Shown here one piece after another: positions 1 through 9,760 of a DNA stretch of 64,000 nt (positions are counted from its first letter, which is position 1; each line of letters starts with the position of its first letter). The notes below the pieces were generated by a model that worked only from the letters and a program-made list of their open reading frames with translations, searched no databases and was not told where the DNA came from. Source of the stretch: Vibrio alfacsensis. GTDB lineage: Bacteria; Pseudomonadota; Gammaproteobacteria; Enterobacterales; Vibrionaceae. Where the stretch lies: contig NZ_CP032094.1 in assembly GCF_003544875.1 (NCBI RefSeq), forward strand, positions 496,001 through 560,000. The letters run 5' to 3'. Both the position numbers and the translations under genes were made by a program.

Positions 1-7
1 CAGCATT

Positions 8-541
8 ATGAAAGCAATCTCTAAAACAGTATTAGCATTAAGTCTGTTGGCGGTAGGCTCTGCACAAGCATTCGAATTGACAAGCTCCGATATTCAAGAA
101 GGTCATCCAATGGCAAAAACATTTGAATACAATGCTTGGGGATGTGATGGAGGAAACCAATCACCACAATTGATGTGGAAAGATGCCCCAGCAGGTACTA
201 AGAGCTTTGCAATCACAGCATATGATCCAGATGCGCCGACAGGAAGTGGCTTTTGGCATTGGACGGCGTTCAATATTCCAGCGTCGGTAAATGAGTTACC
301 ACGTAATGTGGATATTCAAAAGTTAGGCGGTAAAGAGTCTCGTATTGATTATGGTACGGTTGGTTTTGGAGGTGTTTGTCCACCAAAAGGTGATGGTATG
401 CATCGCTACCAATTTACAGTTTGGGCATTGCCGACAGATAAGTTGAATCTTGATGAGAATACGCCAGCGGCTGTAGTAGGTTTTACGCTCAACAGCATGG
501 CTTTAGGTAAAGCAAAACTTACAGCAACCTACACACGTTAA
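8..541 (+). CDS. YbhB/YbcL (Raf kinase inhibitor-like/PEBP) family protein, probably periplasmic
   Basis: 177 aa. Residues 1-21 form a classic signal peptide (basic start, leucine-rich core, AQA cleavage site), so the mature protein is probably periplasmic. The body shows the PEBP fold signature of bacterial YbhB/YbcL proteins: the stretch around SPQLMWKDAPAGTKSFAI, then YDPDAPTGSGFWHW, which lines the anion-binding pocket, and a later HRYQFTVWAL strand. Family members bind small anionic ligands, but the physiological role in bacteria is unclear. It lies 25 bp before an AraC gene on the same strand and may be co-transcribed with it. Its own promoter is outside the window. Confidence 0.9.
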   Translation: MKAISKTVLALSLLAVGSAQAFELTSSDIQEGHPMAKTFEYNAWGCDGGNQSPQLMWKDAPAGTKSFAITAYDPDAPTGSGFWHWTAFNIPASVNELPRNVDIQKLGGKESRIDYGTVGFGGVCPPKGDGMHRYQFTVWALPTDKLNLDENTPAAVVGFTLNSMALGKAKLTATYTR

Positions 542-566
542 CGGTTAGGCACTGTAAAAAGGGGGA

Positions 567-1352
567 ATGATGAGTTATCCGTACCAAGTCACGATATTTC
601 GTGCCGAGCAGTTGCAGAAACTGCGGAATGTTAAGATCCATTCCCCAAGCATTATTCAGATTATTACGGGAAGTAAGCGACTGTATTGGAAAGAATCGAC
701 ATTGGATCTTTCTCATTCCAAGTGGTTACTTTGTGAAGCTTCTGAATCATTGAGTTTCGAGAACTTACCGCAAAAAGGTAAGTTTCTCTCCAGAATGTTC
801 AGTTTTCATTGTTTGCCAACAGAAGCAATGCTTGAGCTCAGTGAAAGTGTTGATGACGGTGAAGAGAGGCCAATATTAGATTCCGATAAAGCCTTACAAG
901 ACACGCTCAACGCTCTGTTCTCGTTTGACCAACAAACCATGAGTCAAGAAACCCAAACTTTTTGGCTCATGGGGCTTTATCAACAACTTGCGGAACGTGG
1001 TGTATTGCATCATTTGTTTGCGACTGCGAACACGTCATTCAGCCAGAAGTTGAGCCGTTATTTGTCGCATTCACCAGGAGAAGATCACACATTAGAGCTA
1101 GTCGCTGAGCATTTTGCTATGAGTCGAGCGACGATGATTCGCAAGCTTAAACAGGAGGGGACACAATATAGAGAAGTGTTAGCGGAAGTGCGGTTAAACC
1201 ATGCCTTGTACTTAATGCAAAATGGTTATTATAACGTCACTATGCTAGCGCAGTTGTGCGGTTACCAGTCTGAGGGGCGTTTTAGTCAGCGTTTTAAAGG
1301 TAAGTTTGGTCTTACGCCGAGTGACTATATGAAAACCGTGTCTATAAATTAG
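567..1352 (+). CDS. AraC family transcriptional regulator
   Basis: 261 aa. The C-terminal third, about residues 160-258, carries two helix-turn-helix units typical of AraC/XylS proteins: LELVAEHFAMSRATMIRKLK for the first and the conserved second unit ending in GYQSEGRFSQRFKGKFGLTPSDY. The N-terminal part has no recognisable sugar-binding cupin motif, so the inducer is unknown. Two adjacent ATG codons (567 and 570) follow a GGGGG ribosome binding site; either could be used. The closest candidate target is the upstream YbhB-like gene. The family call is secure, the regulon is not. Confidence 0.9.
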   Translation: MMSYPYQVTIFRAEQLQKLRNVKIHSPSIIQIITGSKRLYWKESTLDLSHSKWLLCEASESLSFENLPQKGKFLSRMFSFHCLPTEAMLELSESVDDGEERPILDSDKALQDTLNALFSFDQQTMSQETQTFWLMGLYQQLAERGVLHHLFATANTSFSQKLSRYLSHSPGEDHTLELVAEHFAMSRATMIRKLKQEGTQYREVLAEVRLNHALYLMQNGYYNVTMLAQLCGYQSEGRFSQRFKGKFGLTPSDYMKTVSIN

Positions 1353-1412
1353 GAATGCAAATGACACGCCCATCGCATCAACGAAAGGCGTGTTTGAGTC
1401 GGTTTCTCTTGG

Positions 1413-2468
1413 TTACTTGTAGTATTTCTGCTTCATTTTGAGTGCGACGTTCACCAAAGCGATCAATACAGGCACTTCGATCAGTGGGCCAATGACACCA
1501 GCAAAAGCTTGGTCTGAATTTAAGCCAAACACCGCGATAGAAACCGCAATTGCCAATTCAAAGTTGTTGCCTGTTGCAGTGAAAGCAATCGACGCATTTT
1601 TGTCGTAGTCGATGCCCATTCTCTTACCCATGAAGAAGCTAACAAAGAACATCAACACAAAGTAAATTGCCAGTGGAATGGCTACACGGAATACATCCAT
1701 TGGCAGTTCAAGAATCATTTCACCTTTCAAGCTAAACATCAGCACGATGGTCGCAAGTAGGGCGATTAGCGTAATTGGTGAAATGCGTGGGATGAACACG
1801 TCGTTGTACCATTGTTCACCTTTCGTAGCGACTAGCCATTTACGGCTTAGGAAGCCCGCTAGGAATGGGATGCCAAGGTAAATCAGAACGCTTTCTGCGA
1901 TGTCTATCATCGAGATATCCACCACGAAACCTTCGTAACCAAAGACAGGTGGTAACACAGTGATGAACAACCATGCCATCACGCTGTAAGTCACGATTTG
2001 GAAAGCACTATTTAGTGCAACTAGGGCTGCGCCGTATTCTTTGTTACCGCCACCGATATCATTCCATACCAACACCATTGCGATACAACGAGCAAGGCCT
2101 ATCATGATAATACCAACCATGTAGCCCGGGTGATCACCTAGGAAAGTCAATGCAAGGATGAACATCAAAATGGGGCCGACAATCCAGTTCATGACCAAAG
2201 ACAGCGTGATTGCTTTTTTATCTTTAGTTACCGTGCCTAGTAGGTTGTAGTTCACTTTTGCTAGCGGTGGGTACATCATCAAAATTAAACCAATCGCTAG
2301 CGGTACGTTTGTGCTGCCAACTGACATTGACTCGTTCCACTCAGCAACTTGAGGGAATGCTGCGCCAATACCTACACCGATTGCCATTGCGACAAAAATC
2401 CACACCGTTAGGTAACGGTCCAAGAAGCTCATTTTGTCGCTGGCACTATTTAAAACTTGAGTAGTCAT
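1413..2468 (-). CDS. acr3: ACR3-family arsenite efflux transporter
   Basis: 351 aa with about ten hydrophobic segments, the usual size for bacterial Acr3, which exports arsenite and sometimes antimonite using the proton gradient. The conserved transport cysteine lies in [13 protein letters not shown] of the fourth membrane segment, and the conserved glutamate lies in [12 protein letters not shown] near the C terminus. Codons begin at ATG 2468. It is downstream of arsR on the same strand, separated by 85 bp that hold a second copy of the dyad seen before arsR, so it can probably be induced from its own promoter too. No arsC reductase is visible nearby. Confidence 0.93.
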   Translation of the reverse strand: MTTQVLNSASDKMSFLDRYLTVWIFVAMAIGVGIGAAFPQVAEWNESMSVGSTNVPLAIGLILMMYPPLAKVNYNLLGTVTKDKKAITLSLVMNWIVGPILMFILALTFLGDHPGYMVGIIMIGLARCIAMVLVWNDIGGGNKEYGAALVALNSAFQIVTYSVMAWLFITVLPPVFGYEGFVVDISMIDIAESVLIYLGIPFLAGFLSRKWLVATKGEQWYNDVFIPRISPITLIALLATIVLMFSLKGEMILELPMDVFRVAIPLAIYFVLMFFVSFFMGKRMGIDYDKNASIAFTATGNNFELAIAVSIAVFGLNSDQAFAGVIGPLIEVPVLIALVNVALKMKQKYYK

Positions 2469-2486
2469 AGTGTTCTCTTATTCGTT

Positions 2487-2504
2487 TATCGTCGAAAGGC
2501 GATA
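2487..2504. promoter_or_regulatory. Candidate ArsR operator before acr3
   Basis: TATCG-N8-CGATA perfect inverted repeat ending 19 bp upstream of the acr3 start codon. Its spacer begins TCGAA, as in the dyad before arsR, and the distance to the start codon is identical. Operator function is inferred from this matching placement. Confidence 0.6.
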
Positions 2505-2553
2505 GTTAAAGGTATAGTTTATCTCTGCACGCCTGACCAGCGTGCAAAGGGAA

Positions 2554-2895
2554 TTAATCAAATAACTTGGAAAAGCCTAGATTGAACTGATCAAACGCGT
2601 CGCGTTGAATGCGGTAACACACTTTGGGTGGGTTTGGCTCGGCGCTGATAAAACCTGCTTGCTTCAGAATACGCAAGTGCTCAGAAACGGTAGATTGTGC
2701 AAGACCTAATTCAGAAACAAGATCGCTATTTAGGCATCCACCCATCCTATCCAAAGTGTGTAAGATATGAAGGATACGTAAACGCGCTGGATGCGACAAC
2801 GCTTTTGCCTGTGCTGCCAGAGTTTGCTCTTTCTCCAGTTGTTGTTGTGTTGTCTCAAAAACAACTTCGCAGGAGCCGCTACATTTATCACTCAT
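2554..2895 (-). CDS. arsR: ArsR/SmtB family metalloregulator
   Basis: 113 aa winged-helix repressor. Residues about 30-95 hold the ArsR core (LSHPARLRILHIL, then LVSELGLAQSTVSEHLRILKQAGFISAE, the recognition helix and wing). Likely metalloid ligands are the cysteines near the N terminus (CSGSC at 4-8) and CCYRIQ-like region residue Cys-97; there is no canonical ELCVCDL helix-alpha3 site, so arsenite sensing probably uses these differently placed cysteines. Transcribed toward acr3, which it should repress until arsenite binds. The start at 2895 is supported by the dyad 19 bp upstream. Confidence 0.9.
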   Translation of the reverse strand: MSDKCSGSCEVVFETTQQQLEKEQTLAAQAKALSHPARLRILHILHTLDRMGGCLNSDLVSELGLAQSTVSEHLRILKQAGFISAEPNPPKVCYRIQRDAFDQFNLGFSKLFD

Positions 2896-2913
2896 TCGCT
2901 GGCCTTAATAGTT

Positions 2914-2931
2914 AATCGTCGAATTGCGATT
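2914..2931. promoter_or_regulatory. Candidate ArsR operator before arsR
   Basis: AATCG-N8-CGATT perfect inverted repeat with spacer TCGAATTG, ending 19 bp upstream of the arsR start. It matches the dyad before acr3 in arm structure, spacer length and distance to the gene. Probably an autoregulatory site. Confidence 0.6.
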
Positions 2932-3123
2932 GATATTACTCCAACAATTTGGGTTAAGCAAGAAATAAAGCAGAACTTAAAACTTGATGGATATGAATTA
3001 AACCGAGCTTACAAAGCAATGAGTGAAACAGAAAAACACATTGCAGATATGGGCATGGCTGAATTGACGTACATTATCGACCAGTTAGATAGAGAGATAT
3101 CAGGGTTTAATAGCGCTAAATAG
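2929..3123 (+). pseudogene. Possible 3' remnant of an unidentified gene
   Basis: An open frame running away from arsR encodes a protein-like segment (AYKAMSETEKHIADMG, then TYIIDQLDREI) with helical, charged composition and a stop at 3121-3123. There is no ATG with a ribosome binding site at its 5' end; the first ATG in frame (3019) would leave 34 aa. It looks like the tail of a gene whose front was lost, or a short real gene using an unusual start. No family was recognised. Confidence 0.3.
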
Positions 3124-3847
3124 ATGTTGGAATACAAGATTTGATGTTTCAGAAATAGAACTTGGGGAGTCACACGTAAGATACAAATGCTGGGGAACCA
3201 ATCCCAGCATCTGGAACACTCATTTACCTATGTTTTCGAACCGTAAATCAGTGTGTAGAGGTATTGAATCGAAGCTTGTCGATTACAAATGGAATAATAA
3301 CGATATTGAGTCAGCTAGGCCATGATGAGGGTTTTTAATGCTTTACGATAGAGTGTAAATTATATTGTACACCCTAGGTGTTTCTTTGCCTTGCATCGAT
3401 ATGCCATAGGAAATGCAACGCCCATTCTAGAATGAAATGAGCTTCACGCTGTGTGGTCAACTTTCAAAACTGTGTTGTTCCATCTAACTTTTGCAGACAT
3501 AATCTGGTATGTCCGAATATTGATAACGCTTTTGCTTTTCAATTGTCCTGCTTATGCCTTACAATCATCCACGAACCAGATCCATACGGCAGATTGCTGG
3601 TAGGCCACTTGCGAATACACTGATTTTGCTTCGAACCCAAAATAAAGAATTCAGTTTACCGACACTCTACGCGGAAATGATTCCCTATTAAGTTTCTTCG
3701 CCGAAATTGACTAACCATCAATATTAGGCTTGGCTTTTTGCACCCTAAATTTTGGTGTGCATGAGGGGGTGATTGCTATGGAACGTACTGAGAACCAAAG
3801 TGCGTGGTTCGTCTTAACCAAACGGATTAAATTTAGAGGTATTAACC
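3124..3847. other. Long intergenic region upstream of tyrP
   Basis: About 720 bp with no convincing gene. It holds an 8-bp hairpin (ATGCTGGG/CCCAGCAT, 3187-3210) without a U-tract, a TyrR-like box (listed separately), and a short open frame at 3554-3691 (45 aa, no ribosome binding site) that I do not regard as established. The length and scattered stops suggest decayed sequence between the arsenic unit and tyrP. Confidence 0.5.
3354..3371. promoter_or_regulatory. TyrR-box-like site
   Basis: TGTAAA-N6-TGTACA differs from the E. coli TyrR consensus TGTAAA-N6-TTTACA at one position. It is about 480 bp upstream of the tyrP-type gene, far for direct control, but tyrP is a classical TyrR target. 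Candidate only. Confidence 0.35.
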
Positions 3848-5005
3848 GTGAATACAAAACTTATCGGCAGTTCTCTCATTGTGGCGGGGACGGCACTTGG
3901 CGCAGGTATGCTTGCAATACCGATGGTGCTTGCACAATTTGGCCTCCTTTGGGGCACGCTTCTTATGCTTTTCATTTGGGCTGGTACCACCTATGCCGCG
4001 CTCATTTTATTGGAAGCAAGTTGTAAAGTTGGTGGTGGAGTGAGCATGAATGCTATTGCTCGTGAAACACTGGGCAAAGGTGGTCAATTTGTCACCAATG
4101 GCTTGCTTTATGCGCTACTCGTCTGTCTTCTCATGGCGTATATCATTGGTGCTGGTGATCTTGTTCAAAAAGTCACGGCTTCGATGGGCATCCCTCTATC
4201 AACGATTTCTAGCCAAGTTGGTTTTACTGTGCTTGTTGGTCTGATTGTTTCCGCCGGCACGGGTGTTGTAGATAAACTTAACCGCGTTTTGTTTATTGGT
4301 ATGATCCTAGCGCTTGTATTGACGTTGATCTCGCTTGCTCCTAATGTTTCATTTTCAGGGTTAAGTGAAGTGGTGAACGCCGATAAGATGGCGTTGATCA
4401 GCACGAGTTCAGTATTGTTTACCAGTTTCGGTTTTATGGTTGTTATCCCATCTTTGGTAACGTACAACAAAGACGCGAGCAAAACGCAACTACGTAATAT
4501 GATCATTGTAGGCTCAACTATCCCACTGATCTGTTACTTGCTATGGTTGTTTGCGGTTGTGGGTAACTTGCCACCTCATGAGCTTGTTCAATATTCAAAT
4601 GTATCTGAGCTTATTTCGGTTCTTGGTCAGCAGTACAGCGGCTTAGAATTTATTCTTTCAATGTTTACCGGTTTAGCCCTGCTAACTTCTTTCTTAGGAG
4701 TGGCCATGGCACTTTACGACCAAAATGCCGACTTGCTGAAAGCCAGCAAGCCAGTAGTATTCGTGACGACCTTCATTTTGCCTTTACTTGGTGCCGTTTT
4801 TGCACCAGAGCATTTCCTCGCAATCCTGAGTTATGCGGGCATCATTTTAGTGTTCCTCGCGGTGTTTGTTCCACTATCGATGACAATGAAAGTACGTCGC
4901 GCTCCTGCTGAAAATGATGAAGTATATGAAGCGGGTGGCGGTATGATAGGAATGAGCGTGATCTTCCTTTTCGGTTGTTTCTTACTGTTCGCTCAAGCCG
5001 TGTAA
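3848..5005 (+). CDS. tyrP: Aromatic amino acid permease, TyrP/Mtr type (HAAAP family)
   Basis: 385 aa inner-membrane protein with about eleven hydrophobic segments, within the family's usual length. The opening GSSLIVAGTALGAGMLAIP is the substrate-binding unwound first helix typical of TyrP/Mtr/TnaB permeases, which import tyrosine or tryptophan with protons. The start is a GTG at 3848, preceded by AGAGG at a good distance; no better ATG exists upstream in frame. Whether it prefers tyrosine or tryptophan cannot be read from the sequence; TyrP is the closest match by eye. It ends at a strong terminator. Confidence 0.85.
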   Translation: MNTKLIGSSLIVAGTALGAGMLAIPMVLAQFGLLWGTLLMLFIWAGTTYAALILLEASCKVGGGVSMNAIARETLGKGGQFVTNGLLYALLVCLLMAYIIGAGDLVQKVTASMGIPLSTISSQVGFTVLVGLIVSAGTGVVDKLNRVLFIGMILALVLTLISLAPNVSFSGLSEVVNADKMALISTSSVLFTSFGFMVVIPSLVTYNKDASKTQLRNMIIVGSTIPLICYLLWLFAVVGNLPPHELVQYSNVSELISVLGQQYSGLEFILSMFTGLALLTSFLGVAMALYDQNADLLKASKPVVFVTTFILPLLGAVFAPEHFLAILSYAGIILVFLAVFVPLSMTMKVRRAPAENDEVYEAGGGMIGMSVIFLFGCFLLFAQAV

Positions 5006-5021
5006 CTATCTAATGAAACAA

Positions 5022-5051
5022 ATACAGCGAGCCTATGCTCGCTGTATTTTT
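5022..5051 (+). terminator. Rho-independent terminator after tyrP
   Basis: 11-bp perfect stem ATACAGCGAGC / GCTCGCTGTAT with a CTAT loop, followed by five T residues. It may also serve the convergent chemoreceptor gene. Confidence 0.85.
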
Positions 5052-5070
5052 ATCTAGTTGATTTGAAAGG

Positions 5071-6941
5071 TTACACTTTAAATCGGTTCAGAATCTCTTC
5101 TTGCTGACTAACATCGTTGTATTGAGATTGCATCGCTTCGTTAGTGAGATTTGCGGAGTCTGCAACTCGAGTTGATAGGTCTTTGATGTTAACTGTATTG
5201 TTGTTGATCTCTTCTGCAACCAAGCTCTGCTCTTCCGCCGCAGAAGCAATCTGTAGGTTCATATCTGAAATGTGCTGAATAGCATCACGAATACGTAATA
5301 GAGCGTTATTTGCAAGTTCAGCTTTCTCCACAGCGTGCACAGCATTTCCTTTGCTTTGTACCATTGCATTTGCCACAGAGGATGCGCCGGATTGAAGTTG
5401 CTCAATCATACTGCGGATCTCTGTGGTCGATTGTTGAGTTCTCTGAGCAAGCGTGCGTACTTCATCCGCTACCACGGCAAAGCCACGGCCAGATTCACCA
5501 GCACGAGCCGCTTCGATAGCAGCATTTAACGCAAGTAAGTTGGTCTGGTCTGCAATATCATTGATGACTTTTAATATGCTTTCAATGTTCGCTGTTGCTG
5601 ATTCTAACCCTTGTACTTCTTCTACCGCTTGGTCGATGCTGCTCGCGAGCAAATTAATCGTGTCAGTCGATTCGCCCACGATAGAAGAGCCTTGAATCGT
5701 TGCATCATCGGCTTCTTTTGCTGCACTTGCTGCTCCTTGAGCATTGTTTGCAACATCCGTCGCGGTTACGGACATCTCATGCATCGCGGTCGCAAGTTGT
5801 TCAAGCTCTTGAAGCTGGTTTTGAATAGCAATAGCCGAGTCTTTTGCGCCCTCTGCGGTGACTTGTGTACCAGCCAGAATTTGATGTGAGATTCGTTTCG
5901 ATTCAATCATCTGGTTTTGCAGATTTTCCATAAAGGTATTAAAACCTTTCGCCAGATCTGAAAACTCTTGATCGGTATTGGTGTTCAAACGCTGTGTAAG
6001 ATCGCCACTACCTGTAGCAACGCCTTGAATCGCATTGTTGAGTTCATCGAGTGGACGCAGTAGATGGCGAATTAGAATAGTCAGAGCAATCAGTGAAGCA
6101 AATACCGCGATGAGCGAATAGATAATCGCGTTATTACGAAGAGTGCTCACTACAGAATATGCTGCATTTTCATCAACAACAGCACCTAAATACCAATTCT
6201 CGCTTGGAATATGGGTAAGGCTAACCATGTAGTTGTCACCGTTCATTTCGATGTTCTGCATACCGTCTTGAAGATTAACGTTAGGCAGGTAACGAGAGAA
6301 CTTTTCACCATTAAATTTACTATTCGGGTGGGCGATGGTCGTCCCATCTGCAGTGACTAAGAATAGATAGCCAGCATCAAAAAGGTTGACTTGGTTAACT
6401 GATTTCGAAAGCTCGGTGAGATCCATGTCGTAAGACATTGCGCCAATAAACTTTCCGTTGTCTTGGACAGGAACCCCAATAGAGATGATGACTTTCTTTG
6501 TTGAGATATCGACATACGGTTTAGTAATGACTAAGTCACTCTCTTCTTTCGCGTTGATATACCAAGGGCGTTGGCGAGGATCGAAGCTTGAATCCGCGAC
6601 CCAAGCGTCGTCGTTCTCTATGATTCCACCATTATTTTCGTAACCAAAAGCAATGGTGATAAAGCTAGATTTTAGTGTTGGTTTCTCAATGATGTCTTGC
6701 ACGAAATTTTTATTGTTTGAATCAATCTCAATGACTTCTGTTATAGATTGAGCTAAGTCTCTTTTGCATCCATGTCGGAATCAACAGTATTGCCAACGCT
6801 GAACAATATTTCGTTCACACTTGTATCAATGTGATCTTGAATCTGAGTTCGGATTGTCATGACTTGCTGTACGGAAAGAAGTGATACTGTCGCAAGCAGC
6901 AAAGTTGAAGAGGCCGCAACAACCTTATGTCTAAATTTCAT
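5071..6941 (-). CDS. Methyl-accepting chemotaxis protein with Cache sensor domain (frameshifted)
   Basis: Two pieces make one receptor. The first (6941 to about 6760, 62 aa) starts [11 protein letters not shown] with a membrane anchor and the start of the periplasmic domain; the second (to 5071) continues with a Cache-type sensor, a second membrane segment, HAMP and the signalling domain with the hairpin tip around [19 protein letters not shown]. The frame breaks in the T-run 6762-6765 (AAAA on the coding strand); one added A gives [14 protein letters not shown] and joins the halves into about 620 aa, a normal length. The ligand is unknown. Probably a sequence error rather than a dead gene. 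Confidence 0.88.
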
Positions 6942-7296
6942 ATTTTTCTCTTAACTTCCTAATGATTTATCACTACCGTCACTCTTTTGGTAGGTATTTG
7001 CGCAGTGATATATATTATTCTGTTATCGACTTCTTTTAGTAAAACTTAAAGCTGCTTTAGTCGGTTTTATATGAAAATCGTATAAATTGTCGATAAGTTA
7101 TTAGAATTGTGATTTTGCTCATAATTGGCGGTCAGGCCAGTTAATTGGGTGAAAAGGTTAGTATGGAATTAATATGGCTTGTTCTATAGAGGTTTCTTAT
7201 GTCGAGAAAACGCAATTTATATATCAAAATCGTCAGTGTTTTATAAAGTTTATTTAATATTATAGAGCTTGCCGGGGATTTCTATCTTGAATGCAT
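6942..7296. other. Upstream region of the chemoreceptor gene
   Basis: AT-rich and without genes. At 7108-7123 a CRP-like sequence, TGTGA-N6-TCATA, deviates from the consensus in the second half-site. It lies about 170 bp before the receptor start. Nothing else was recognised. Confidence 0.4.
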
Positions 7297-7325
7297 AAAA
7301 AAGGCTCCGACATAGCGGAGCCTTT
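7297..7325 (-). terminator. Rho-independent terminator after yjiH
   Basis: Stem GGCTCCG/CGGAGCC, read on the minus strand, followed by a U-tract from the A-run 7297-7302. Confidence 0.85.
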
Positions 7326-7342
7326 CTCAAGTAACCAATCAT

Positions 7343-8707
7343 TTAAAAAATGAGGTGAGCGACACCCGCAATGACAGGAAGCGTAATCAGCGTTCGCAAA
7401 ATGAAAATCACAAACAGCTCTACGATGTTGACGGGGATCTTGCTGCCTAGTAACAGAGCGCCAACTTCAGACATGTAAATCAACTGAGTTACAGACATCG
7501 CTGCAATCACAAAGCGTGTCATTTCATTGTCGATAGACGCAGCTAAAATAGCTGGAATGAACATATCTGCAAAACCAACAACAATCGTTTGAGAAGCCGC
7601 TGCCGCTTCTGGAATATTTAGAAGCTCTAGGTAAGGGATAAATGGTTTTCCTAGGATTTCAAATACTGATGTGTACTCCGCAATCATTAATGCCATCGTA
7701 CCGAGGCCCATCACAACCGGTAATACACCGAATACCATGTCAATCGCGTTGTGAACGCCTTCTTTAAATACAGACTGAACAGACTTCACTTGACCAGCAC
7801 GCTTTAACGCAAGATCCATACCCCATGAGAATGTGGTGTGGCCTGCCGGTACTGCATCGGCATCTTTTTTCGGTTTGCTACCGTCCATGTATTGATCTTT
7901 TTTAAGACTTAACGGTGGTAGGCGAGGGATGATGATTGCAGCAACAAGACCCGCTAAACAAATCGCGCCGTAGAAAGGTAAAAATAAGTGTTCAAGTTGA
8001 ACTTGAGCAATAATAACAAGGCTAAACGTAATAGATACCGCAGAGAATGTCGTACCGACAACGGCTGCTTCACGCTGGGTGTAGAAATTATTTTCGTATT
8101 GTTTGCTGGTTAGCAAGATACCAACACTGCCATCACCTAACCAAGATGCCATACAATCAATAGCACTACGGCCAGGTAGATTAAACACAGGGCGCATTAT
8201 TTTACTTAGTAGAGCACCAAATAGCTCTAGCAAACCGAAGTTAAGTAGCAGCGGCAGTAACAAACCTGCAAAAATGAATACTGCAAATAGAGTTGGCAGT
8301 AGGCCTGTTAAAACAAGACCTCCGGTGTTCTCTTCCCAAATCGCCTGTGGGCCTACTTGGAAGAACGTCATCAAAACGGCCGCGCCACCAAAAAGACGCA
8401 CAACCAACCACAGAGGTGATGGGTTAAAAAGACTGTTTAAGAATCCATTACGTAAAATCGCTGCTGGCTTGAAAATTTTACAAAGAAGAGAGGCGCCGGC
8501 CATGAAAGCGACAATAGCGGTAACGACAGTTATCAACGTGTCGCCAAGAAGCGCAGGAATAACTTTTGCCATTACAGCAACTGGAATCGTTAAGTCACCA
8601 TCATAAGAGATAGGTGCCATGAATAGTAGAAGACCAATAAGGGATGGGATGAAGAACATCCAAAAATTGCCCTTAGGTGCTTCAGCAGTATTGGTGTTGT
8701 TTTGCAT
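7343..8707 (-). CDS. yjiH: YjiH family membrane protein with nucleoside-recognition (Gate) domain
   Basis: 454 aa polytopic inner-membrane protein with roughly ten hydrophobic segments. The central part (GRSAIDCMASWLGDGSVGIL and the following region) matches the Gate/nucleoside-recognition fold of YjiH-type proteins, and the C-terminal segment SEVGALLLGSKIPVNIVELF is also typical. Substrate and direction of transport are not established for the family. It is a single-gene unit with its own terminator and a long upstream region. Confidence 0.85.
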   Translation of the reverse strand: MQNNTNTAEAPKGNFWMFFIPSLIGLLLFMAPISYDGDLTIPVAVMAKVIPALLGDTLITVVTAIVAFMAGASLLCKIFKPAAILRNGFLNSLFNPSPLWLVVRLFGGAAVLMTFFQVGPQAIWEENTGGLVLTGLLPTLFAVFIFAGLLLPLLLNFGLLELFGALLSKIMRPVFNLPGRSAIDCMASWLGDGSVGILLTSKQYENNFYTQREAAVVGTTFSAVSITFSLVIIAQVQLEHLFLPFYGAICLAGLVAAIIIPRLPPLSLKKDQYMDGSKPKKDADAVPAGHTTFSWGMDLALKRAGQVKSVQSVFKEGVHNAIDMVFGVLPVVMGLGTMALMIAEYTSVFEILGKPFIPYLELLNIPEAAAASQTIVVGFADMFIPAILAASIDNEMTRFVIAAMSVTQLIYMSEVGALLLGSKIPVNIVELFVIFILRTLITLPVIAGVAHLIF

Positions 8708-9046
8708 AATTGTCTCGTGTTACTACTAGTCAATATTTGCCGTATCCCACGACATAAATATTCACTAAACATCCGTATTTAATCACAGTGAGCGGAGGTT
8801 ACTCGCAAACTGCATCTATTGCAATACTATTCATTAAATACATTTAGTTATTCAGCCGAATTTTTGGATAAATAAATCAAATGCAGAGTCTTGTATATGA
8901 ACATGTTGCTTGTGTTAGGAAATTGTAGCACCTTAAGGGCGTTATGCAGACTGCGGTAAGGAACCTTGTGATTAGGGTAATAAAAAGCCAAATAAATGTG
9001 ATATTAGTCTCAAGAAGTCGATGATGTGATTCATATCATCTGAACT
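8708..9046. other. Upstream region of yjiH
   Basis: No gene seen. Positions 9020-9040 form a near-perfect 21-bp inverted repeat (GATGAT at one end, ATCATC at the other, three central mismatches) about 310 bp from the yjiH start. It could be a regulator site but its owner is unknown. Confidence 0.35.
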
Positions 9047-9079
9047 AAAAAATGGCTTAGGCAAGCGGACCTAAGCCAT
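9047..9079 (-). terminator. Rho-independent terminator after the YoaK-like gene
   Basis: Perfect 10-bp stem ATGGCTTAGG/CCTAAGCCAT; on the minus strand it is followed by six U residues (A-run 9047-9052). Confidence 0.85.
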
Positions 9080-9088
9080 AAATTGTGG

Positions 9089-9760
9089 TCAAGCAGAATG
9101 GATTCGGCTCAGCAAGAAGAGGTAGCCCCAGTAGGCAAAGGCAATAATGAATGCCAAAATCGCTGGAAAAGCTAAAGCATAGAGTTCGTAAACGTTAAAG
9201 AGTGCCGCTCCAGCGGTACCGCCAAGTAAGAATCCTAGGAAGATAAATACAAAGAGTTTGGCTTTACGACGGTCGAACTGTCGGCCACGTAAACTTTCAC
9301 CAATCATGATTCCTAAGTCAGTGATAATACCAGTCATATGAGTGGTACGAACAACGGCACCACTAAATGTAGTGATCATGGCATTTTGCAGTCCACAAGC
9401 CGCGGACGCGAGGTATTGTCCGTAAACATTACCTTGCACTAAAAAGCCAAGGCTTAATAGTAATAAGCTGCCCTCAATACAGAGCGCAACACCGTATCGA
9501 CGTCCAAGTTTTAAAGCACTACTTTCAATAAAGAAACCACTGAATGCGGAGCCTATCAAAAAGCTGAATACAATAAAGAGCAGGTGGATGGTTGAATCCA
9601 CACCGCTTAGTAAGCTGTTCCCTAGCTGAGTCACGGTTCCGGAAAGATGCGTTATCGCTTGATGTTGAAAGCCAAGGAGCCCCACGGCATTGACGCAACC
9701 CGCCAAGAGAGCAAGCAGAAATGCGCCATATTCCACCCAACGAGGAAGTCTGGAAATCAC
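9089..9760 (-). CDS. YoaK family (DUF1275) membrane protein
   Basis: 223 aa with about six hydrophobic segments. The pattern AGCVNAVGLLGFQHQAITHLSGTVTQLG near the N terminus and the central VVRTTHMTGIITDLGIMIGE are the hallmarks of DUF1275/YoaK proteins, inner-membrane proteins of unknown function. The start is GTG at 9760. Single gene with a strong terminator; context gives no further hint. Confidence 0.88.
   Translation of the reverse strand: MISRLPRWVEYGAFLLALLAGCVNAVGLLGFQHQAITHLSGTVTQLGNSLLSGVDSTIHLLFIVFSFLIGSAFSGFFIESSALKLGRRYGVALCIEGSLLLLSLGFLVQGNVYGQYLASAACGLQNAMITTFSGAVVRTTHMTGIITDLGIMIGESLRGRQFDRRKAKLFVFIFLGFLLGGTAGAALFNVYELYALAFPAILAFIIAFAYWGYLFLLSRIHSA

Noticed and set aside
1364..1393. 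ACACGCC/GGCGTGT inverted repeat between the AraC gene and acr3
   Set aside because: Loop is long and there is no adequate T-run on either strand, so not called a terminator.
3554..3691. 45-aa open frame in the gap before tyrP
   Set aside because: No ribosome binding site, no recognised motif and located in what looks like decayed sequence.
3730..3847. Lysine riboswitch or other known riboswitch before the aromatic amino acid permease
   Set aside because: Compared with the remembered lysine element; no matching conserved blocks.
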